From positions 1 to 5,187 of the forward strand of contig RFKM01000372.1 in the NCBI GenBank assembly GCA_003694465.1: a stretch of DNA of 5,187 bases, read 5' to 3'. Shown here in pieces: positions 1-5,187 of the stretch (position 1 is its first letter; each line of letters begins with the position of its first letter). The DNA is from Alphaproteobacteria bacterium (lineage in GTDB: Bacteria > Pseudomonadota > Alphaproteobacteria > Rhodobacterales > Rhodobacteraceae). The notes beneath the pieces were generated by a model. The model did no database searches and was not told the origin of the DNA. It saw only the letters and a list, made by a program, of their open reading frames with translations. Both the position numbers and the translations under genes were made by a program.

Positions 1-813
1 CGCCAGCGCCGGCCCGTCGGTCACCGGCCCGCGCGGGCCTTCGACCGAATCGAGCACGATTTTCGACGGTGCCCAGACGCTGATCTGGCCGTGTTTCATC
101 GCCCAGTCGAGTTCGGTGCGCGAGGCCACCACGACGCAGCGCGGATCGCGCGCGGCCAGAACCCAGGCGTTCTGCTCGATGGCCAGCAGGTCGATCCGCC
201 GCTGGGTCATGGCATGACCGGTGCGCGGCGCGGGCAACGGGCCGGGCCCGACGCAGAGGATCACCGGCGCGCCGCCCGCCTCGAGCCGGTCGAGCACCCC
301 GGGGAGGCGCTCGTCGGCAATGGCGTCGTTGGACAGGAACACGACCCGCGGGTGCGGCGCCTCGCTTTCGTCGAAAGGGGCCGGCGCCGTCTGCCCGCGG
401 CTGCGCACGATCTCGACGCCGAGCGCCCCCGGCCCGCGGTCGAGCTTTTCGATCCGCACGAAGACGCGCAGCGCCTGCGGGGCGTGCAGAATCCGATCGG
501 CGACCCGTTCGGCGAGGGTTTCGAGCAGGTTGAGCCGTTCGGCCGCCAGTTCGTGGGCGATCGCCTCGGTCAGGGTGTCGTAGGAGAGGATCTTGTCGAC
601 GTCGTCCGCCACCGGCCCCTGCGGCGGGCGCACCTCGACGACGACGTTGAAGTTGAGCCGCTGCGGCTTGCCCCGTTCCTGCTGGAAGGCGCCGATATCG
701 GCCAGCGCGACGTGATCGCGCAGCGAGATGCGGTCGGGCGGGCGCACGGGCTGGCCCGGGGCCTCGGCGCGGGCGATGGGGTGTTCAAAGGCCAGGCGGG
801 TGTCGGACGGCAT
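1..813 (-). CDS. folB: Dihydroneopterin aldolase with C-terminal extension (3' end beyond window)
   Basis: FolB converts 7,8-dihydroneopterin to 6-hydroxymethyl-dihydropterin plus glycolaldehyde, in cytoplasmic folate synthesis. The frame is open from an ATG at 813 to base 1, giving 271 residues with no stop. Residues about 27-140 form the FolB domain: DRISLRDHVALADIGAFQQE with the family glutamate at E46, SYDTL with Y78, NLLETLAERVADRIL with E98, and VRIEKLDRGPGALGVEI with the expected catalytic lysine K123. The usual KP after the strand reads KL here. Ordinary FolB proteins end near 120 residues; this one continues for at least 125 more with alternating hydrophobic strands and helices (for example RVVFLSN, PVILCVGPG, RCVVVAS), which I do not recognise. 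The start is supported by an AGGGAGA Shine-Dalgarno 5 bases upstream. It follows the cell wall hydrolase by 78 bases; in related bacteria folP often lies downstream, but that is outside this window. The FolB identity is confident; the extension's function is unknown. Confidence 0.9.
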   Translation of the reverse strand, partial: MPSDTRLAFEHPIARAEAPGQPVRPPDRISLRDHVALADIGAFQQERGKPQRLNFNVVVEVRPPQGPVADDVDKILSYDTLTEAIAHELAAERLNLLETLAERVADRILHAPQALRVFVRIEKLDRGPGALGVEIVRSRGQTAPAPFDESEAPHPRVVFLSNDAIADERLPGVLDRLEAGGAPVILCVGPGPLPAPRTGHAMTQRRIDLLAIEQNAWVLAARDPRCVVVASRTELDWAMKHGQISVWAPSKIVLDSVEGPRGPVTDGPALA

Positions 814-818
814 CGGGC

Positions 819-825
819 TCTCCCT
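819..825 (-). promoter_or_regulatory. Shine-Dalgarno for folB
   Basis: On the minus strand the sequence reads AGGGAGA followed by GCCCG and the ATG at 813. This is a good ribosome binding site at normal spacing and supports the chosen folB start. Confidence 0.6.
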
Positions 826-891
826 GTTCGGCGCGGACAATGCGCCACGGCGCGGGCAATTTCCAGCCCCCGCGGGGCGCCTTTCGTGCCG

Positions 892-1509
892 TCAGCGGTA
901 GAATTCGTGTGCGCCGATCGCCGCCGTCTGCACCATGCTGCGCGACCATGACGGCGAAACCCAGTGGGTGTGGTAGAACAGCGCCCCGCCGGTCAGCCTT
1001 CGCGGCATGCCGTCGAGCATCGCCCGGGCCACCTTTCCGACCCGCTCCCAGGCGGCCTTGTCCGAGACCGCCTCGGGCCGGCCGTCGCAGGTGAAGCTGA
1101 ACTGGCAGGCATGGCGCCGCCCGGTGCCCTGGTTGACCACCTTGCACACGGTGTTCGGGTAGCGCGGGCTGTCGACTCGGTTGAGGATCACCTCGGCCAC
1201 GGCAAAGAGGCCCCGGACGCTTTCGCCCCGGGCCTCGAAATAGAGCGCCTCGGTCAGGCATTCCCATTCCTTCCCGCCGCTGGCCCTTGGCTGGGCGCGG
1301 ATCCAGTCTTCGGAATAGAGCTTGTCTTCGGGCAGCGGCGCGACCGAGGCCAGCCGGGCGATGCGCCCCGAACCGATCCCCGCCCGGGCGCTGCGCTCGC
1401 TGCCGAGCAGCTTCGCGACGAGGCTTTCGGGCGACGTGCCGACTTCGGCGCTGGCCGCCGTGGTCAGCAGCAAGACCGTCGCCAGAGCGATGGACACGAG
1501 CCGTTTCAT
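892..1509 (-). CDS. Exported cell wall hydrolase, SleB/Hydrolase_2 family
   Basis: A 205-residue protein likely acting on peptidoglycan in the periplasm. Residues 1-21 look like a signal peptide: MKR, a hydrophobic core (LVSIALATVLLLTTA) and an ASA cleavage site before EVG. After a low-complexity linker (about 22-80), residues 82-205 match the SleB-type hydrolase fold: ALYFEARGES, with E92 as the likely catalytic glutamate, then GLFAVAEVILNRV, the CQFSFTCDG block, GALFYHTHWVSPSW and the terminal IGAHEFYR. SleB is known as a spore-cortex lytic transglycosylase in Bacillus, but the same domain is common in non-sporulating alphaproteobacteria, where it is thought to remodel the wall. I chose the ATG at 1509 because it puts the signal peptide at the N terminus and has GGGGGA just upstream; a TTG at 1551 would add 14 residues ahead of the signal peptide. 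The family call is firm; substrate and physiological role are inferred. Confidence 0.9.
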   Translation of the reverse strand: MKRLVSIALATVLLLTTAASAEVGTSPESLVAKLLGSERSARAGIGSGRIARLASVAPLPEDKLYSEDWIRAQPRASGGKEWECLTEALYFEARGESVRGLFAVAEVILNRVDSPRYPNTVCKVVNQGTGRRHACQFSFTCDGRPEAVSDKAAWERVGKVARAMLDGMPRRLTGGALFYHTHWVSPSWSRSMVQTAAIGAHEFYR

Positions 1510-1512
1510 CTG

Positions 1513-1518
1513 TCCCCC
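1513..1518 (-). promoter_or_regulatory. Possible Shine-Dalgarno for the cell wall hydrolase
   Basis: GGGGGA precedes the ATG at 1509 with only 3 bases between them. The spacing is on the short side, but it is the only purine-rich run nearby, and it favours this start over the upstream TTG. Confidence 0.4.
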
Positions 1519-1559
1519 AAACGGTGCACCGGGCCGAGGCCCGGGGTTCAACGGGCGCG

Positions 1560-1588
1560 GGTATATCGAATTTTACGAGATTCGTCCA
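1560..1588 (-). promoter_or_regulatory. Possible promoter of the cell wall hydrolase
   Basis: On the minus strand TGGACG (1583-1588) and TATACC (1560-1565) are separated by 17 bases, each matching the sigma-70 consensus at four of six positions. Transcription would start about 45 bases before the hydrolase ATG. The site sits in an AT-richer gap, which suits a promoter, but the match is weak. A GAATC (GANTC-type, the CcrM methylation target of alphaproteobacteria) lies at 1579-1583, overlapping the edge of the -35 box. Confidence 0.3.
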
Positions 1589-1603
1589 CGGCAAAGGCTT
1601 CCC

Positions 1604-1630
1604 TTGTGGTTGCGTTAATTCAAACCACAA
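1604..1630. repeat. Perfect 8-bp inverted repeat, possible operator
   Basis: TTGTGGTT (1604-1611) and AACCACAA (1623-1630) are perfect reverse complements around an 11-base, AT-rich centre. The element lies between the ppdK-like stop and the putative hydrolase promoter. No T-run follows on the minus strand, so it does not look like an intrinsic terminator. The centre-to-centre distance of the arms is 19 bases, about two helical turns, which would fit a dimeric regulator. I do not recognise the motif as the site of a known regulator. Confidence 0.45.
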
Positions 1631-1641
1631 CATATGGTGTG
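1626..1641. repeat. Near-perfect 16-bp palindrome centred on CATATG
   Basis: CACAACATATGGTGTG pairs with itself at seven of eight positions, with one A/G mismatch. It overlaps the right arm of the neighbouring inverted repeat by five bases, so the two symmetric elements share sequence. It is either a second operator-like site or chance in a short AT-richer stretch. Confidence 0.35.
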
Positions 1642-1682
1642 TGCGGCAAAAATCTGGTGCCCCTGTTTTCGTTAACGGCGCC

Positions 1683-4286
<2,604 letters not shown>

Positions 4287-4294
4287 TGCGGCAT

Positions 4295-4300
4295 CCTCCT
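4295..4300 (-). promoter_or_regulatory. Strong Shine-Dalgarno that decides the ppdK-like start
   Basis: On the minus strand a perfect AGGAGG is followed by eight bases and then GTG at 4286. An in-frame ATG at 4313 lies upstream of this site, has no purine-rich sequence before it, and would put the Shine-Dalgarno inside the coding region. GTG at 4286 is therefore the better start and removes nine residues. Confidence 0.75.
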
Positions 4301-4308
4301 GCGGATGC

Positions 4309-4336
4309 AGCATAACGGCGCCGCGCGTTCAGGCAA
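4309..4336 (-). promoter_or_regulatory. Possible promoter of the ppdK-like gene
   Basis: TTGCCT (4331-4336) and TATGCT (4309-4314) are separated by 16 bases on the minus strand, each matching sigma-70 consensus at four of six positions. The transcript would begin shortly before the AGGAGG, giving a leader of about 20 bases. The -10 box would overlap the upstream ATG at 4313, which agrees with the GTG start. The match is modest in a very GC-rich spacer; readthrough from glyS is also possible. Confidence 0.35.
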
Positions 4337-4357
4337 GGGCCGAAACGGGGCGGCGGG

Positions 4358-4390
4358 GCGCGCCGGCCTGCCCGGCTGCCCGGTGCGCGC
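4358..4390 (-). terminator. GC-rich hairpin just after glyS, no T-run
   Basis: Starting a few bases after the glyS stop, arms of nine bases pair as GCGCG plus CCGG against CCGG plus CGCGC, with a two-base bulge on one side and a 13-base loop. There is no following run of T on the minus strand, so it is not a classical intrinsic terminator. It may protect the 3' end of the glyS message or pause polymerase, or may simply reflect the high GC content. Confidence 0.25.
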
Positions 4391-4393
4391 GGT

Positions 4394-5187
4394 TCAGCCC
4401 TCGATGCGGGTCAGATCGGCCACGCTCAGGCAGATGTCGCGGATGCGGGCCAGCAGGTTCAGCCGGTTGCGCCGCACAACCTGGTTTTCGGTGTTGATCT
4501 GCACCGCCTCGAAGAAGGCGTCGATCGGGGCGCGCAGGGCCGCCATCGCCGCCATCGCCGCCTCGAAATCCTCGGCCTCCATCGCCGGGCCGATCTTCGC
4601 CTCGGCCTCGTCGAGGGCGGCGAACAGGGCGCGCTCGGCGTCGTGCTCGGCGAATTTCACGTCGGGCCCGAAGGAATATTCCACCCCGTCGGCGGCCTCG
4701 GCCTGGGCGAGAATGTTGTTGGCCCGGCGGAAACCCTGGATGAGGTTGGCGCCGTCGTCGGTGTCGAGCACCGCCTGCAGGGCGCGCGCCCGGCGCACCA
4801 GCAGGGTGAGGTCGTCATTGCCGGGCATGTTGAGCACCGCGTCGATCACGTCGTGGCGGATGCCCTCGCCGCGCAGGTGCACCTTGAGCCGGTCATGGAA
4901 GAAGCCCAGAAGGTCGGCGGCAATCGCCGGAACGCTGCGGCGCAGCCCGCCGAGGTGTGAGCCCTCGTCCACCGACGGCGCCTTGCCGCCGCCCTTCAGC
5001 CGTTCGATGACCGCCTCGAGCGCGGCGCCGAACATGCCGTGGCGGGCAATCTCGCGGTGGATGTCGCGGAGCGCCGCAAGCTCGTCCGCGCTTGCCGCGC
5101 CGGCGCGCGAGCGGGCGATCTGGTGGGCGGTGATCTGCTCTTCGATGAGGCTGCGCAGCGGCAGGCGCAGATTGCCGGCCAGGATGA
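4394..5187 (-). CDS. glyS: Glycyl-tRNA synthetase beta subunit, C-terminal part
   Basis: Bacterial alpha2-beta2 glycyl-tRNA synthetase charges tRNA-Gly with glycine in the cytoplasm; the beta subunit carries the tRNA-recognition domains. The window holds the last 263 residues, open through the right edge (the codon at 5186-5187 is cut); the methionine at 5035 is internal. Family hallmarks are visible: LRLPLRSLIEEQI near the cut end, DLLGFFHDRLKVHLRGEGIRHDVIDAVL, DDGANLIQGFRRANNIL, the helical DALR-type anticodon-binding region with FEAAMAAMAALRAPIDAFFEAV, and the typical ending RNRLNLLARIRDICLSVADLTRIEG split over the last 25 residues. The whole subunit is usually close to 700 residues, so well over half lies outside. 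glyQ is normally just upstream of glyS, beyond this window. The ppdK-like gene follows after 107 bases. No damage is seen in the visible part. Confidence 0.95.
   Translation of the reverse strand, partial: ILAGNLRLPLRSLIEEQITAHQIARSRAGAASADELAALRDIHREIARHGMFGAALEAVIERLKGGGKAPSVDEGSHLGGLRRSVPAIAADLLGFFHDRLKVHLRGEGIRHDVIDAVLNMPGNDDLTLLVRRARALQAVLDTDDGANLIQGFRRANNILAQAEAADGVEYSFGPDVKFAEHDAERALFAALDEAEAKIGPAMEAEDFEAAMAAMAALRAPIDAFFEAVQINTENQVVRRNRLNLLARIRDICLSVADLTRIEG

Noticed and set aside
866..878. Short GCCCC-CGC-GGGGC hairpin between the hydrolase and folB
   Set aside because: Only five base pairs, with no T-run on the minus strand; likely chance in GC-rich DNA, so not called a terminator.
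91..951. Long plus-strand open frame of 286 codons opposite folB
   Set aside because: It is the antisense shadow of folB: rich in R, G, A and P, with no recognisable domain, no ribosome binding site, and it runs past the end of folB into the spacer.
1507..1551. Alternative TTG start for the cell wall hydrolase at 1551
   Set aside because: It would put 14 residues rich in P and G in front of a clear signal peptide, and it lacks a ribosome binding site.
1614..1676. GTTAA/TTAAC half-sites resembling CtrA binding sites
   Set aside because: No pair occurs at the required TTAA-N7-TTAA spacing, so I do not call a CtrA site.
4539..4562. Tandem copies of GCCGCCATC inside glyS
   Set aside because: They encode the AMAAMAAL helix normal for the C-terminal region of GlyS beta subunits; not a separate repeat element.

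Overview
The window reads as ordinary chromosomal DNA from a high-GC alphaproteobacterium, most likely a member of the Rhodobacteraceae (Rhodobacter/Paracoccus/Roseobacter relatives). This placement is an inference from base composition, codon use (third positions almost all G or C) and protein wording such as the glycyl-tRNA synthetase beta tail and the PPDK-like protein; no rRNA or other marker gene is present.

All four genes lie head to tail on the minus strand, so transcription runs from high to low coordinates. First comes the C-terminal part of glyS (glycyl-tRNA synthetase beta subunit, start beyond the right edge). Next is a full-length pyruvate,phosphate dikinase-like protein (ppdK-like), then a small exported SleB-type cell wall hydrolase, and last a folB dihydroneopterin aldolase that runs off the left edge. 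The folB reading frame is open to both base 1 and its ATG at 813.

The spacers are short. glyS to ppdK-like has about 107 bases, with a GC-rich hairpin, a possible promoter and a textbook Shine-Dalgarno that fixes a GTG start. ppdK-like to the hydrolase has about 173 bases, including a conspicuously AT-richer island with a perfect 8-bp inverted repeat, an overlapping CATATG-centred palindrome and a possible promoter. Hydrolase to folB has 78 bases.

Functionally the genes are housekeeping and do not form an obvious single pathway: translation (glyS), PEP/pyruvate interconversion or a related phosphotransfer (ppdK-like), peptidoglycan turnover (hydrolase) and folate synthesis (folB). I see no mobile element, CRISPR array, tRNA, rRNA or clear undescribed system. 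The most interesting points are the PPDK-like protein, whose PEP/pyruvate and phosphohistidine domains look intact while several ATP-site residues differ from classical PPDK; the unexplained C-terminal extension on FolB; and the symmetric AT-richer island upstream of the cell wall hydrolase.
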